A stretch of DNA of 64,000 bases from RHKX01 sp963839535 (GTDB lineage Bacteria; Actinomycetota; Thermoleophilia; Solirubrobacterales; 70-9). The notes below the pieces were generated by a model. That model did no database searches. It was not told the DNA's origin and worked only from the letters and a program-made list of their open reading frames with translations. The position numbers were made by a program, and so were the translations under genes. Where the stretch lies: contig CAWIVF010000014.1 in NCBI GenBank assembly GCA_963839535.1, positions 1-64,000 on the forward strand. Direction: 5' to 3'. Positions 55,719-64,000 of this stretch are shown here, in pieces. Position 1 is the first letter of the stretch. Every line of letters begins with the position of its first letter.

Positions 55719-55730
55719 GCGGCCGCGGAG
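55703..55730 (+). promoter_or_regulatory. hairpin between ilvE and cimA
   Basis: The arms CTCCGCAGCCGC and GCGGCCGCGGAG (one mismatch) surround CTGA. It lies 80 bases before the cimA start. It could attenuate read-through from ilvE or act with the short ORF at 55653. It has no T-tract. Confidence 0.45.
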
Positions 55731-55809
55731 AGGTGCGTCCGGGAGGGCGCGCCCGACCATCCGGCCGCCGGGCCGACCCCGGCACGGCCGTCACTTCCCA
55801 AGTCGGTAG

Positions 55810-57402
55810 ATGGAGGATCGGATTCCCTTGAGAGAGGTCAAGCTTTACGACACGACGCTGCGCGACGGCATGCAGGGACAGGGCATGTCGCTGTCGGCCG
55901 CGGAGAAGGTGCGCGTGGTTCGCGCGCTTGACGCGCTCGGCGTGCAGATGATCGAGGCGGGGTTCCCCGACTCGAACCCCAAGGACGTCGAGCTCTTCGA
56001 GCTGCTCGCGGCCGAGCCGCTGGAGCAGGCGACGATCTGCGCCTTCGGCATGACCCGCCGGCGCGGGGTGGAGGCGGCGGAGGACGCGGGCCTGGCGGCC
56101 CTGGTCTCGGCCTTCGCCCCGATGGTGACCCTCGTCGGCAAGACCTGGGGACTCCACCTCGACAAGGTGACGAAGGTCTCCCGCGAGGAGAACCTGGCGA
56201 TGATCGGCGAGTCGGTCGAGTTCTGCGCGAACGCGGGAAAGCGCGTCGTCTACGACGCCGAGCACTTCTTCGACGGCTGGCGTGACGATCGCGAATACGC
56301 GCTCGAGTGCCTGCGCGCGGCGGCGGGCGCCGGCGCGGAGAACGTGACGCTCTGCGACACCAACGGCTCCAGCCTCCCGCACGAGATCGAGGAGGCGACC
56401 GCCGATGTCGTCGCCGCGCTCGGCGGGGTCGAGGTCGGGATCCACACCCACAACGACGCCGAGTGCGCGGTCGCCAACTCGATCGCCGGCGTCCGCGCCG
56501 GCGCCTCGGTCGTGCAGGGAACGGTCAACGGGTTCGGCGAGCGGACCGGCAACGCAAACCTGGTCTCGATCCTGCCGGCGCTCCAGCTCAAGCTCGGTTA
56601 CTCCTGCGTCGCGCCCGAGCGGCTGACGCGGCTCACCGACACGGCTCATCTGATCGACGAGATCTGCAACCTCACCCCCGACCCGGATCAGCCCTACGTC
56701 GGGCGCAACGCGTTCGCCCACAAGGGCGGGATGCACGCCGCCGCGGTCGAGGCCGACGCGCGCACCTTCGAGCACCTCGACCCCGAGGCGGTCGGCAACA
56801 GCCGCGAGGTCCTGATCTCCGAGCTCGCCGGGCGCGGCTCGGTCATCTCGCGGGCCTCCCGGGCCGGGATCGAGCTGACCGACGCCGGCGCGCTGGCGGC
56901 GATCGAGCAGATCAAGGAGCGCGAGCACCGCGGCTACCACTACGAGGCGGCCGACGCCTCCTTCGAGCTGCTTCTGCGCCGCGAAGCCGGGACCTACGAG
57001 CCGCTGTTCCGGCTCGAGAGCTTCCGGGTCGTGACCGACAAGCGGGCCGACGGCCGGGTCGAGACCGAGGCGACGATCAAGATCTGGATCGGCGACGAGC
57101 GCTATGTGCGCACGGCGGAGGGCAACGGCCCCGTCAACGCGCTCGACTGCGCGCTGCGGGCGGCGATCACCGATCGCCATCCCGAGATCGCCGAGGTCGA
57201 GCTGACGAACTTCAAGGTCCGGATCCTCGACGAGCACCACGGGACCGGCTCGGTCACCCGGGTCCTCCTCGACTCCTCCGACGGGCACGACTCCTGGGGC
57301 TCGATCGGGGTCTCGGAGAACGTGATCGAGGCCTCCTGGGAGGCGCTCGTCGACTCGCTGGAGTACGCCTTCCAGCCCCGCCGGATCGAGGCGCCCCGGT
57401 GA
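55810..57402 (+). CDS. cimA: (R)-citramalate synthase
   Basis: CimA condenses pyruvate and acetyl-CoA to citramalate. LeuCD, LeuB and the ilv enzymes then turn this into isoleucine without threonine deaminase. The protein is a LeuA relative: VKLYDTTLRDGMQGQGMSLS, VTLCDTNGSSLPHEIEEATA, GIHTHNDAECAVANSIAGV and GRNAFAHKGGMHAAAVEADA. The last differs from the LeuA HESGIHQDG loop and fits the CimA type. A C-terminal regulatory domain (GPVNALDCALRAAITDRHPE) gives 530 residues in total. It starts with ATG 55810. The stop overlaps the GTG of the aminotransferase (GTGA). The frame is intact. Confidence 0.93.
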   Translation: MEDRIPLREVKLYDTTLRDGMQGQGMSLSAAEKVRVVRALDALGVQMIEAGFPDSNPKDVELFELLAAEPLEQATICAFGMTRRRGVEAAEDAGLAALVSAFAPMVTLVGKTWGLHLDKVTKVSREENLAMIGESVEFCANAGKRVVYDAEHFFDGWRDDREYALECLRAAAGAGAENVTLCDTNGSSLPHEIEEATADVVAALGGVEVGIHTHNDAECAVANSIAGVRAGASVVQGTVNGFGERTGNANLVSILPALQLKLGYSCVAPERLTRLTDTAHLIDEICNLTPDPDQPYVGRNAFAHKGGMHAAAVEADARTFEHLDPEAVGNSREVLISELAGRGSVISRASRAGIELTDAGALAAIEQIKEREHRGYHYEAADASFELLLRREAGTYEPLFRLESFRVVTDKRADGRVETEATIKIWIGDERYVRTAEGNGPVNALDCALRAAITDRHPEIAEVELTNFKVRILDEHHGTGSVTRVLLDSSDGHDSWGSIGVSENVIEASWEALVDSLEYAFQPRRIEAPR

Positions 57403-58553
57403 GCGAAGAGCGGATCCCGCTCGCCCGCCCGGTGATCGGCGAGCGGGAGGAGGAACTGGTGCTCGAGGTCCTGCGGTCGGGGATGCTCTCGCTCGGCCCG
57501 ATGCTGACCCGCTTCGAGCAGGCGTTCGCCGAGCGGGTGGGCGTGAACGACGCCGTCGCCGTCTCCAGCGGCACCTCGGCCCTCCATCTGGCGGTCCGCG
57601 AGCTCGGCTGGGGGCCCGGCGACGAGGTGGTGACGACCCCGCTGAGCTTCGTCGCCTCCTCCAACTGCCTCCTGTTCGAGGACGCGACGCCGGTCTTCTG
57701 CGATGTCGACCCCGCAACGCTGACGCTCGACCCGGAGGCCGCTGCGGCCGCGGTCGGAGATGAGACCGCCGGGCTCCTGCCGGTGCACATCTTCGGCTTC
57801 CCGGCGGCGATGAGCGAGCTCGAGGAGCTGGCAGGCAGGCATGGGATCGGCGTCCTGGAGGACTGCGCCCAGGCGCTCGGCATGCTCGACGCCGACGGCC
57901 GCGAGGCCGGCTCCCGGGGCAATCCCGCGGCCTTCGCCTTCTACGCGAACAAGCAGATGACGACGGGGGAGGGGGGCATGCTCGTCCCCGCGAGCGATGC
58001 CGGCGCCGACCTCGCCCGCAGCGAGCGCAACCAGGGGCGGGCTCCCGGCATGAAGTTCATGGACCACGAGCGGCTGGGGTTCAACTACCGCCTCACCGAC
58101 CTCGCCGCCGCGCTCGGGATCGCGCAGCTCGAGCGCCTGGACGACCTGCTGTCCGCGCGTGCCGAGATCGCCGCGCACTACTCCGCCCGCTTCGGCGAGC
58201 TGGGCGGTGCTGAGCCTGGGAAGGGGGATCCGGACGACCTCGTCCTGCCGCTCGCCGATCGCGGCGCCGAGCGGCGCAGCTGGTTCGTCTACATCCTCCG
58301 CCTGCCGAAGGCCGTCGATCGCGACGACGTCATCGCCGAGCTCGACCGGCGCGGGATCGACGCCCGGCCCTACATCCCCTGCATCCACCTCTACGACTTC
58401 TACCGCGAGCGCTTCGGCCTGCGGGAGGGCCAGTTCCCGGTCGCCGAGGACTTCTCCAGCCGCTCGCTGGCGCTGCCGTTCTACCCCGGTCTCGAGGAGG
58501 GCGCCCGCGAGCGCGTCGTCTCCGAGGTCGCCTCGATCCTCGGTCGCGGCTGA
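57399..58553 (+). CDS. DegT/DnrJ/EryC1-type sugar aminotransferase
   Basis: This PLP enzyme usually transfers an amino group to a keto-sugar nucleotide. The PLP lysine is K185 in FAFYANKQMTTGEGGM. Other signatures are AVSSGTSALHLAVRELGWGP, PVFCDVDPATLTLDPE, LLPVHIFGFPAAMSELEEL, VLEDCAQALGML and LGFNYRLTDLAAALGIAQLE. The length of 384 residues is normal. It starts with GTG inside the cimA stop, so it is translated with cimA, an odd partner. No other sugar-nucleotide genes are nearby. The frame is intact. The substrate is unknown. Confidence 0.88.
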   Translation: MSEERIPLARPVIGEREEELVLEVLRSGMLSLGPMLTRFEQAFAERVGVNDAVAVSSGTSALHLAVRELGWGPGDEVVTTPLSFVASSNCLLFEDATPVFCDVDPATLTLDPEAAAAAVGDETAGLLPVHIFGFPAAMSELEELAGRHGIGVLEDCAQALGMLDADGREAGSRGNPAAFAFYANKQMTTGEGGMLVPASDAGADLARSERNQGRAPGMKFMDHERLGFNYRLTDLAAALGIAQLERLDDLLSARAEIAAHYSARFGELGGAEPGKGDPDDLVLPLADRGAERRSWFVYILRLPKAVDRDDVIAELDRRGIDARPYIPCIHLYDFYRERFGLREGQFPVAEDFSSRSLALPFYPGLEEGARERVVSEVASILGRG

Positions 58554-58563
58554 TTCAGCCGCG
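58545..58563. other. 19-bp palindrome across two convergent stop codons
   Basis: CGCGGCTGA and TCAGCCGCG are separated by one T. The arms contain the TGA stops of the DegT gene (plus) and the epimerase-like gene (minus). Both proteins therefore end in Arg-Gly, and each transcript can fold a hairpin at its stop. It may act as a compact bidirectional terminator. Confidence 0.5.
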
Positions 58564-59532
58564 GCCCTCGGCGACGATCCAGCGGACGGTCCGCCGCACG
58601 GACTCCTCCCAGTCGAGCGGCTCGATCCCGAGCTCCTCGCGCACCTTCGACGAGTCCGCCCGCGCCTCCCAGCGCAGGAAGTCGAGCTGCCCGCGGGGCA
58701 GCAGCGGCGGCTTGCCGGTGCGGCGGGCGATCGTCTCGGTCACGCGAGAGAGCAGCAGCGCGGCGGATTCCGGCAGGACGAGGGGGACGCGGCCGGAGCC
58801 GGCTTCGTCCACCGCCACCCGGCAGATGTCGCGGACCGAGGCGTAGCCGCCGGCGACGATGTAGCGCTCGCCCGGGCGGCCCCGGTCGAGGGCGGCGACG
58901 TGGGCGTCGGCGGCATCCTCGACCCAGGTCAGGCTCAGCCCGCCCGGCGGCACAACCGGGGTGCGGCCGCGGATCGCGTCGCTCAGGGTGCCGTCCCAGC
59001 CGACGCCCGCCCAGGGCCCGGGGCCGATGATGCCGGCCGGGTTGACGATCACGACCTCGATCCCGCGCTCGGCCTCGGCCAGCACGAGTCTCTCCGCGAG
59101 TTGCTTGGAGCGCTCGTAAGGCGTCCCCTTCTCGTAGTCGGCGACGCGGGCCTCGCTGACCGTCCCTCCGGGGCCGGCGTCGAAGACGTCGTAGGTGGAG
59201 GTGTGGACCACCCGGCTCGCCCCGGCCTCGCGGGCGGCGGCCACGACGTTGCGGGCACCCTCGGCATTGACCCGGTTGAACATCCCGGGGTCGGGCGTCC
59301 ACTGCTCGAAGATCCCCATCGCGTTGATCGCGGCGTCGACGCCCTCGGCGGCGGCCTGCACGGATGCCGCGTCGGTCACGTCTCCGACGGCCAGCTGCGC
59401 CTCCGCGGGGAGCAGCTCGGCCGCCCGCTCGCGGTCCCTGACGAGGCAGACGACCTCGTCACCGCGGTCGAGCAGGCGTCTGGCGACCCCGTTGCCGATC
59501 TTCCCGGTGGCGCCGGTGAGCAGGACCCGCAT
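58555..59532 (-). CDS. NAD-dependent epimerase/dehydratase-family protein
   Basis: A 325-residue extended short-chain dehydrogenase/reductase. The cofactor loop is LLTGATGKIGNGVARRLL, and the active site has the Ser-Thr (VVHTSTYDVFDAGPGG) and YxxxK motif (TPYERSKQLAERLVLAE). Other parts are VVIVNPAGIIGPGPW and LSLTWVEDAADAHVAALDRG. It starts MRVLLTGATGKIG with ATG 59532. It probably acts on a sugar-nucleotide, sterol or terpenoid-type substrate, but none is indicated. It is convergent with the DegT gene and divergent from argH. The frame is intact. Confidence 0.87.
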   Translation of the reverse strand: MRVLLTGATGKIGNGVARRLLDRGDEVVCLVRDRERAAELLPAEAQLAVGDVTDAASVQAAAEGVDAAINAMGIFEQWTPDPGMFNRVNAEGARNVVAAAREAGASRVVHTSTYDVFDAGPGGTVSEARVADYEKGTPYERSKQLAERLVLAEAERGIEVVIVNPAGIIGPGPWAGVGWDGTLSDAIRGRTPVVPPGGLSLTWVEDAADAHVAALDRGRPGERYIVAGGYASVRDICRVAVDEAGSGRVPLVLPESAALLLSRVTETIARRTGKPPLLPRGQLDFLRWEARADSSKVREELGIEPLDWEESVRRTVRWIVAEGRG

Positions 59533-59570
59533 CGACTCGCAGGCTACCCGGGTTCATAGACTGCGCCGTC

Positions 59571-60941
59571 GTGCCCCGCTTCGAGCAACAGCCCGATCCC
59601 GTCTTCTGGCGGCTCAACGCCTCCCTGGCCTTCGACCGGCGCCTCGCCCCCTACGACGTGCGCCAGTCGCGGGCCCACGCCCGCGCGCTCCTCGGCGCCG
59701 GGGTGCTCGTCCCGGAGGAGCTGGAGCGGATGCTGGCGGGCCTCGACTCCGTCGAGTCGGAGCTGAACGACGGCACGTTCCCCTTCGAGGAGACCGACGA
59801 GGACATCCACATGGCGATCGAGCGCCGGCTGACCGAGATCGTCGGCCCGCTCGGCGGCAAGATCCACACCGGCCGCTCCCGCAACGACCAGGTCGCGACC
59901 GACCTCGCCCTCTACGTCGCCGAGCATGCGGCCACGGCGATCGAGCTGCTGCGCGGCGTCCTCGGCACGCTGGTCGAGCTGGCCGAGCGCCATCGGGATT
60001 GGCGGCTGCCCGGCTACACCCACCTGCAGCGGGCCCAGCCCGTCTCCCTGGGCCACCACCTGCTCGCCTGGTTCTGGATGCTGCGCCGCGACGTCGAGCG
60101 CTTCGCCGCGGCAGGGCGTGCGGCGGCGGTCATGCCGCTGGGATCGGGGGCGCTCGCCGGCCTCAACTGGGACCTCGACCGCGAGGCGGTCGCGGCCGAG
60201 CTCGGGTTCGACTCGGTCGTCGAGAACTCGATCGACGCCGTCTCGAACCGGGACTTCGCCCTCGACTACCTGGCGGCTGCGGCCGCCTGCGGCACCCACC
60301 TCTCGCGCATGGGCGCCGAGATCGTGCTCTGGTCGAGCAGCGAGTTCGGCTTCTGCCGGCCGGCCGAGGAGTTCTCCTCGGGCTCGTCGATCATGCCCCA
60401 GAAGATGAACCCCGACGCCGCCGAGCTGCTGCGGGCGAAGGCGCCGCGCCTGCTGGCGGCCCACGCGACGCTGGCGGGGGTCATGCACGGCCTCCCGCTG
60501 GCCTACAGCAAGGACCTCCAGGAGGACAAGGAGCCGCTGTTCGACGCCAGCGACACGATCGAGCTCTGCCTCCAGGCGCTCGACGGCATGCTCGGCGGGA
60601 TCGCGTTCGACCGCGAGCGGATGGCCGCCGCCGCCTCCGACGAGATGGCCGCCGCAACCGACATCGCCGACCTGCTCGTCCGCCGCGGGCTGCCCTTCCG
60701 GGAGGCCCACGGCGTCGTCGGCGGGCTCGTCCGCCACGCCCTGGAGCGCGGGATCGGGCTCTCGGAGATCCCGCGGTCGGACCTCGGCTCGTTCTCGGAG
60801 CTCCTCGACGAGGAGTACTACGAGGTGCTCGCCGAGGGCTCCTGGCTCGACTCGAAGCTCTCCCGCGGGGGAACCTCCGCCTCGGCCGTGGATCGGCAGC
60901 TCGGCATCGCCCGCGAGAGCCTCGGCGCGATCGGCGGATGA
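59571..60941 (+). CDS. argH: argininosuccinate lyase
   Basis: ArgH splits argininosuccinate into arginine and fumarate, the last step of arginine synthesis. The superfamily signature is GSSIMPQKMNPDAAELLRAK near residue 273. Other conserved parts are DIHMAIERRLTEIVGPLGGK, HTGRSRNDQVATDLALYV, GYTHLQRAQPVSLGHHLLAW, PLGSGALAG and VSNRDFALDYLAAAAACGTH. The length of 456 residues is normal. It starts with GTG 59571. The stop overlaps the ATG of mpg (ATGA). No other arg gene is in the window. The frame is intact. Confidence 0.95.
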   Translation: MPRFEQQPDPVFWRLNASLAFDRRLAPYDVRQSRAHARALLGAGVLVPEELERMLAGLDSVESELNDGTFPFEETDEDIHMAIERRLTEIVGPLGGKIHTGRSRNDQVATDLALYVAEHAATAIELLRGVLGTLVELAERHRDWRLPGYTHLQRAQPVSLGHHLLAWFWMLRRDVERFAAAGRAAAVMPLGSGALAGLNWDLDREAVAAELGFDSVVENSIDAVSNRDFALDYLAAAAACGTHLSRMGAEIVLWSSSEFGFCRPAEEFSSGSSIMPQKMNPDAAELLRAKAPRLLAAHATLAGVMHGLPLAYSKDLQEDKEPLFDASDTIELCLQALDGMLGGIAFDRERMAAAASDEMAAATDIADLLVRRGLPFREAHGVVGGLVRHALERGIGLSEIPRSDLGSFSELLDEEYYEVLAEGSWLDSKLSRGGTSASAVDRQLGIARESLGAIGG

Positions 60942-61543
60942 CCGGCGCCCAGGCGGAGCACCTCGCCGCGGGCGCCGCGCTCGGTCCGGACTTCTTCGAC
61001 CGCCCGCCGCGGCCCGTCGCCCAGGACCTGATCGGCTGCGAGCTGCTCTTCGAGGGCGTGGGGGGGACGATCGTCGAGACGGAGGCCTACGAGGCCGACG
61101 ATCCCGCCTGCCACGCCTTCATCGGCCGCACGGCCAGGACCGACGTCCTCTTCGGCCCGCCGGGCCGCGTCTACGTCTACCTCTGTTACGGGATCCACCG
61201 CATGCTCAACGTGGTGACGGAGGCTGACGGCACCGCCGCCGCCGTCCTGATCCGGGCGCTGGAGCCGCAGGTGGGCATCGAGACGATGAGGCTCCGCCGC
61301 GGGGACCGCCCGCTCCGCGACCTCTGCTCGGGGCCGGGCAAGATCTGCGAGGCGCTGGGCATCGGCCTCGACCTGACCAGGGCGAGCTTCACCGATCCGC
61401 CGTTCGCGGTCCTCGGCCGCCCGGAGGGCGAGCCCGCCCCCGAGATCGTCGCCGGCCCGCGGATCGGGATCACGAAGGGCGCCGAGCTCCCGTGGCGCTA
61501 CTGCGCGGCGGGGAGCGCGTTCCTGAGCAAGCCGGCCGGGTAG
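60938..61543 (+). CDS. mpg: 3-methyladenine DNA glycosylase (AAG/MPG family)
   Basis: This enzyme removes alkylated purines from DNA in base excision repair. The 201-residue protein shows FFDRPPRPVAQDLIGCELLF, TIVETEAYEADDPACHAF, RTDVLFGPPGRVYVYLCYGI, MLNVVTEADGTAAAVLIRAL and CSGPGKICEALGI. The catalytic Glu and Tyr positions of the AAG fold are in VETEAY and YLCYGIH. It starts with ATG 60938, overlapping the argH stop, so the two are translationally coupled. The frame is intact. Confidence 0.93.
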   Translation: MTGAQAEHLAAGAALGPDFFDRPPRPVAQDLIGCELLFEGVGGTIVETEAYEADDPACHAFIGRTARTDVLFGPPGRVYVYLCYGIHRMLNVVTEADGTAAAVLIRALEPQVGIETMRLRRGDRPLRDLCSGPGKICEALGIGLDLTRASFTDPPFAVLGRPEGEPAPEIVAGPRIGITKGAELPWRYCAAGSAFLSKPAG

Positions 61544-61557
61544 TTCGGGGCGCGGGG

Positions 61558-61815
61558 GTCCCACTGCCAGTGGGAAGGGACGTGGTTGAGGCACAGTCCC
61601 GTCGACCCACTGGGGCTGGGGAGGGGGAGTGGGGGCCGCGTGGATCTTGCGGTGGCACGGATTTCCCCCGCCATAGGCGGGTGGATCCGTGCCACCGATG
61701 GACTCACCGCGTCAGTGGGGTCACTTTGCTCCGGTATATACCGGCAAAAGTCACCCCACTGGCAGGTTGGGCCGGGTTTCAACCGCCCCGTCATCAGCCC
61801 AAACCGACGTTCGGG
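61558..61815. repeat. composite palindromic element, type D copy 3
   Basis: This element fills the 299-base gap between mpg and the PBP gene. It begins with GTCCCACTGCCAGTGGG and GTCGACCCACTG, as at 49400. A perfect 12-bp hairpin GGTGGCACGGAT/ATCCGTGCCACC (61651, 61685) follows. A long hairpin at 61713-61761 has arms CAGTGGGGTCACTTT/AAAGTCACCCCACTG and a CCGGTATATACCGG core. It ends in a TCATCAGCCCAAACCGACG arm, as at 45850. No gene is present. Confidence 0.7.
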
Positions 61816-61842
61816 ATCGGGCGGCCTCTCGAGCGCGACGGC

Positions 61843-64000
61843 CTAGGGAGAGCTGCCGCCCGAGGACGTCGCCCCGGTGCCGCCGGCGGTCGGTGCCGTC
61901 TCCGGGGGCGCGGCCGGCGTCGCCGGCTCGGGCGCGACGGGCTCGGGCTCGGGCTCGGGCTCCTCCACGGCTGCCTCCTCGACCGGCGCGGGCTCGACCG
62001 CCTCGGTGGTGCGGCTCGGGTACGATCTCGGTGCTCGGGACGGTCGTCGTCGGTCGTCTCCGCGTCGGGGTCCTCGGCCTCGCGACCGGCCTGCAGGGCG
62101 TCCCAGGCGGTGACGACGTCGTTCCAGATCAGGGCGGGGATCGTGCCGCCGTCGACGGGGAGGCCGCCGAACTCGGTCAGCATCGGGGTGCCGCCGTCCG
62201 GGTAGCCGACCCAGACGGCGACCGTCACCTCCTCGTTGGCGCCGACGAACCAGGCATCGGCGTTGTTGTCGGTGGTGCCGGTCTTGCCCCAGATGTAGTC
62301 GTCGCCGACCTGCGCCCGCTGACCGGTGCCGCTGGTGACGACGGTGTGGAGGATGTCGGTGGCCGTCTGCGCGACGGCCGGGTCGACGACCTGCTCCTCG
62401 GTCTTCTCGTTCTCGCCGGTGCCGCCGAGCTGGTCGGGCACGAACTCGTCCTCGCCCTCCTCGGTGACGGTGACGCTGTCGATCGCGACCGGGCCCTCGC
62501 CGTTGCCGCGGCTGGCCTCGGTGCCGCTCACCCGGGCGCCGCCGTTGGCGAGCGTGTTGTAGGCGTAGGCCATCTCGAGCGGGGTCACGCCGGTCTTCAG
62601 CCCGCCGAGGATCAGCGCCGGGTTGCTCTCGAGCTCGGACGAGATCCCGAGATCGTGGGCGGTGTCGACGATGTCGTTGAGGCCGACGTCGAGGCCGAGC
62701 TGCGCGTAGACGGAGTTGTCGGAGTAGGTGGTCGCGGTCGCGATCGAGGCGCTGCCGAGGTAGTTGTCGCCGTAGTTGCTGACCCGGAAGATGTCCTCGA
62801 CCTCCTTCGTCTCGCCGCTCTTCGTCGGGATCTTGGCCTCGAACGGCAGCTCCTGGGGCGCCGACGTGTAGACCTGGTCCGGCGAGAGGCCCTCCTTGAG
62901 CGCCGTCACGAGCGTGAACGGCTTGAAGGACGAGCCGGGCTGGCGCAGGCCGTTCGTCGCCAGGTTGAAGGGGCTCGCCTCGAAGTCCTGGCCGCCGACC
63001 ATCGCCAGCACCTCGGCGCTGCCGTTGTCGAGGACGACGACCGCCGAGGTCGGCCCGAGCCCGCCGAGCCGGCTGCTGACCGACTGCTCGGCGGCCTCCT
63101 GCAGCTCGGCGTCGAGGGTGGAGGTGACCTTGAGCCCGCCGCCGAAGGCCCTGCCGGCCCCGTACTTGTCGACGACCTGCTGGCGCAGCCAGTCGGTGAA
63201 GTACGGCGCCTCGGAGTCCGTGGTCGGTGGCTGGACCTCCCCCTTCTCGGGCACCCTGACCTCGAGCAGCCGCGGGAAGTCCTCGTCGCTGATCTCGAGG
63301 ACGCCCTGCTCGCGCATCTTCTCCAGCACCACGTTGCGCTGGGACTGCGCGTCGATCGGGTTCGTCAACGGGTCGTACGCGGTCGGCGAGGAGATCAGCG
63401 CCGCGAGCATCGCGGCCTCCTCCGGCCGCAGGACCGAGGCACAGCGCTCGCCCTTCGGCCCGCAACCGCGATGGTTGAAGCCGAAGTACGTGCGCGCCGC
63501 GGCCTCGATCCCGTAGGCGCCGTTGCCGAAGTAGATGTTGTTGAGGTAGTTGGTGAGGATCTTCTCCTTCGACCACTTGCGCTCGATCTGGTAGGCGAGG
63601 GCGGCCTCACGGAGCTTCTGCAGGACCGTCCTGCTGCCCTGCGCCTCGAGGGCGTTCTTGACGAACTGCTGGGTGATCGTCGATCCGCCCTGAACGGCGC
63701 TGCCGGCGACGATGTCCTGCTGCAGGGCCCGGGCGATCCCGAGGAAGTCGATTCCGCGGTGCTCGTAGAACCGCTGGTCCTCGACCGCGACGACCGCCTG
63801 CTTGACGACCGGCGAGATCTCCTCGGACTCGAGCAGGATGCTCTGCTCGTTGCCGGTCAGCGTGGTCAGGACGGTCTCGCCGTCGTTGGCGTAGACGACC
63901 GAGTTCTGGGCCCGGTCGTACTGCGCGCGGGCCTCGAGGTCGGGCAGGTCCTGGGCGACCGCCATCATGATCCCGAAGACCCAGGAGACGATCGCCAGGA
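61843..64000 (-). CDS. class A penicillin-binding protein (transglycosylase-transpeptidase), N-terminus beyond window, frameshifted tail
   Basis: A bifunctional peptidoglycan synthase anchored by an N-terminal helix (AIVSWVFGIMMAVA), with its start to the right of the window. Transglycosylase motifs are VVAVEDQRFYEHRGIDFLGI and QGGSTITQQFVKNAL, with YLNNIYFGNGAYGIEAAA. Transpeptidase motifs are SxxK in QPGSSFKPFTL, SxN in TYSDNSVYAQLG and KTG in WGKTGTTDNNADAWFVG. The C-terminal tail is a low-complexity Pro/Glu region with a repeated EPEPEP. Extra bases near 62020-62045 break its frame. It ends GTGATSSGGSSP with TAG at 61843-61845. At least 719 residues are present. Confidence 0.9.

Noticed and set aside
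2611..62060. Programmed frameshifting as an explanation for broken genes
   Set aside because: The break sites share no slippery sequence or common position and affect about 20 unrelated genes.
1..64000. CRISPR arrays, insertion sequences, prophage genes
   Set aside because: No regularly spaced direct repeats, transposase, integrase or phage structural genes were seen.

Overview
The window is a 64-kb piece of a very GC-rich, gene-dense bacterial chromosome. Gene content suggests an actinomycete, most likely of the Thermoleophilia/Solirubrobacterales type. This placement rests on GTG starts, an HDOD-LuxR regulator, small DUF-type lipoproteins, the classical menaquinone (men) genes, citramalate-based isoleucine synthesis and a GatCAB amidotransferase. 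It is an inference and was not tested phylogenetically. No tRNA, rRNA, CRISPR array, transposase or prophage gene was seen.

Layout. 0-2.5 kb: two divergent coiled-coil proteins of unknown function. 2.6-9.5 kb: dnaE, a 24-residue membrane peptide, a lipoprotein, a cysteine-rich protein, endonuclease IV and gltX. 9.5-12 kb: an HDOD-LuxR regulator, a response regulator with a degenerate receiver, and an Rrf2 regulator. 11.9-13.5 kb: a possible structured RNA and three MpsC/DUF2294 paralogues. 13.6-18.8 kb: cysK-cysE, pcrA and folD. 18.9-22.7 kb: a membrane protein and gatC-gatA-gatB. 22.7-27.3 kb: palindromic repeats, a sulfatase, a type II NADH dehydrogenase and two uncharacterised genes. 27.4-38.5 kb: ilvB-ilvN-menF, then menD-menC-menA-menB on the minus strand, then menE-ilvC. 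38.5-42.8 kb: patatin, macrodomain, MOSC, lipoprotein, cupin and DUF4389 genes. 42.9-47.7 kb: serC-serA, a quinone oxidoreductase and a membrane protein. 47.7-58.6 kb: a leucine-rich leader peptide, leuA, an XRE-cupin regulator, leuC-leuD-methyltransferase, leuB, ilvE, cimA and a DegT aminotransferase. 58.6-64 kb: an NAD-dependent epimerase-like gene, argH, mpg and a class A penicillin-binding protein that runs off the right edge.

How the genes work together. The core is branched-chain amino acid synthesis. Pyruvate goes to valine through ilvBN, ilvC and ilvE, to leucine through leuA, leuCD and leuB, and to isoleucine through cimA, which makes citramalate and bypasses threonine deaminase. Only ilvD is missing from the window. 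Six menaquinone genes sit between ilvN and ilvC. Serine synthesis (serC, serA) and cysteine synthesis (cysE, cysK) are also present.

Two features dominate the unusual signal. First, non-coding gaps carry families of palindromic repeats: a 126-bp element in two copies about 96 % identical, a 23-bp hairpin in two identical copies, and a composite hairpin element in about three related copies. Second, about 20 otherwise normal, mostly housekeeping genes carry one or more single-base frameshifts. Nearly all have the effect of one extra base. This looks like a systematic sequencing or assembly error rather than gene decay, and these genes are annotated across the breaks.
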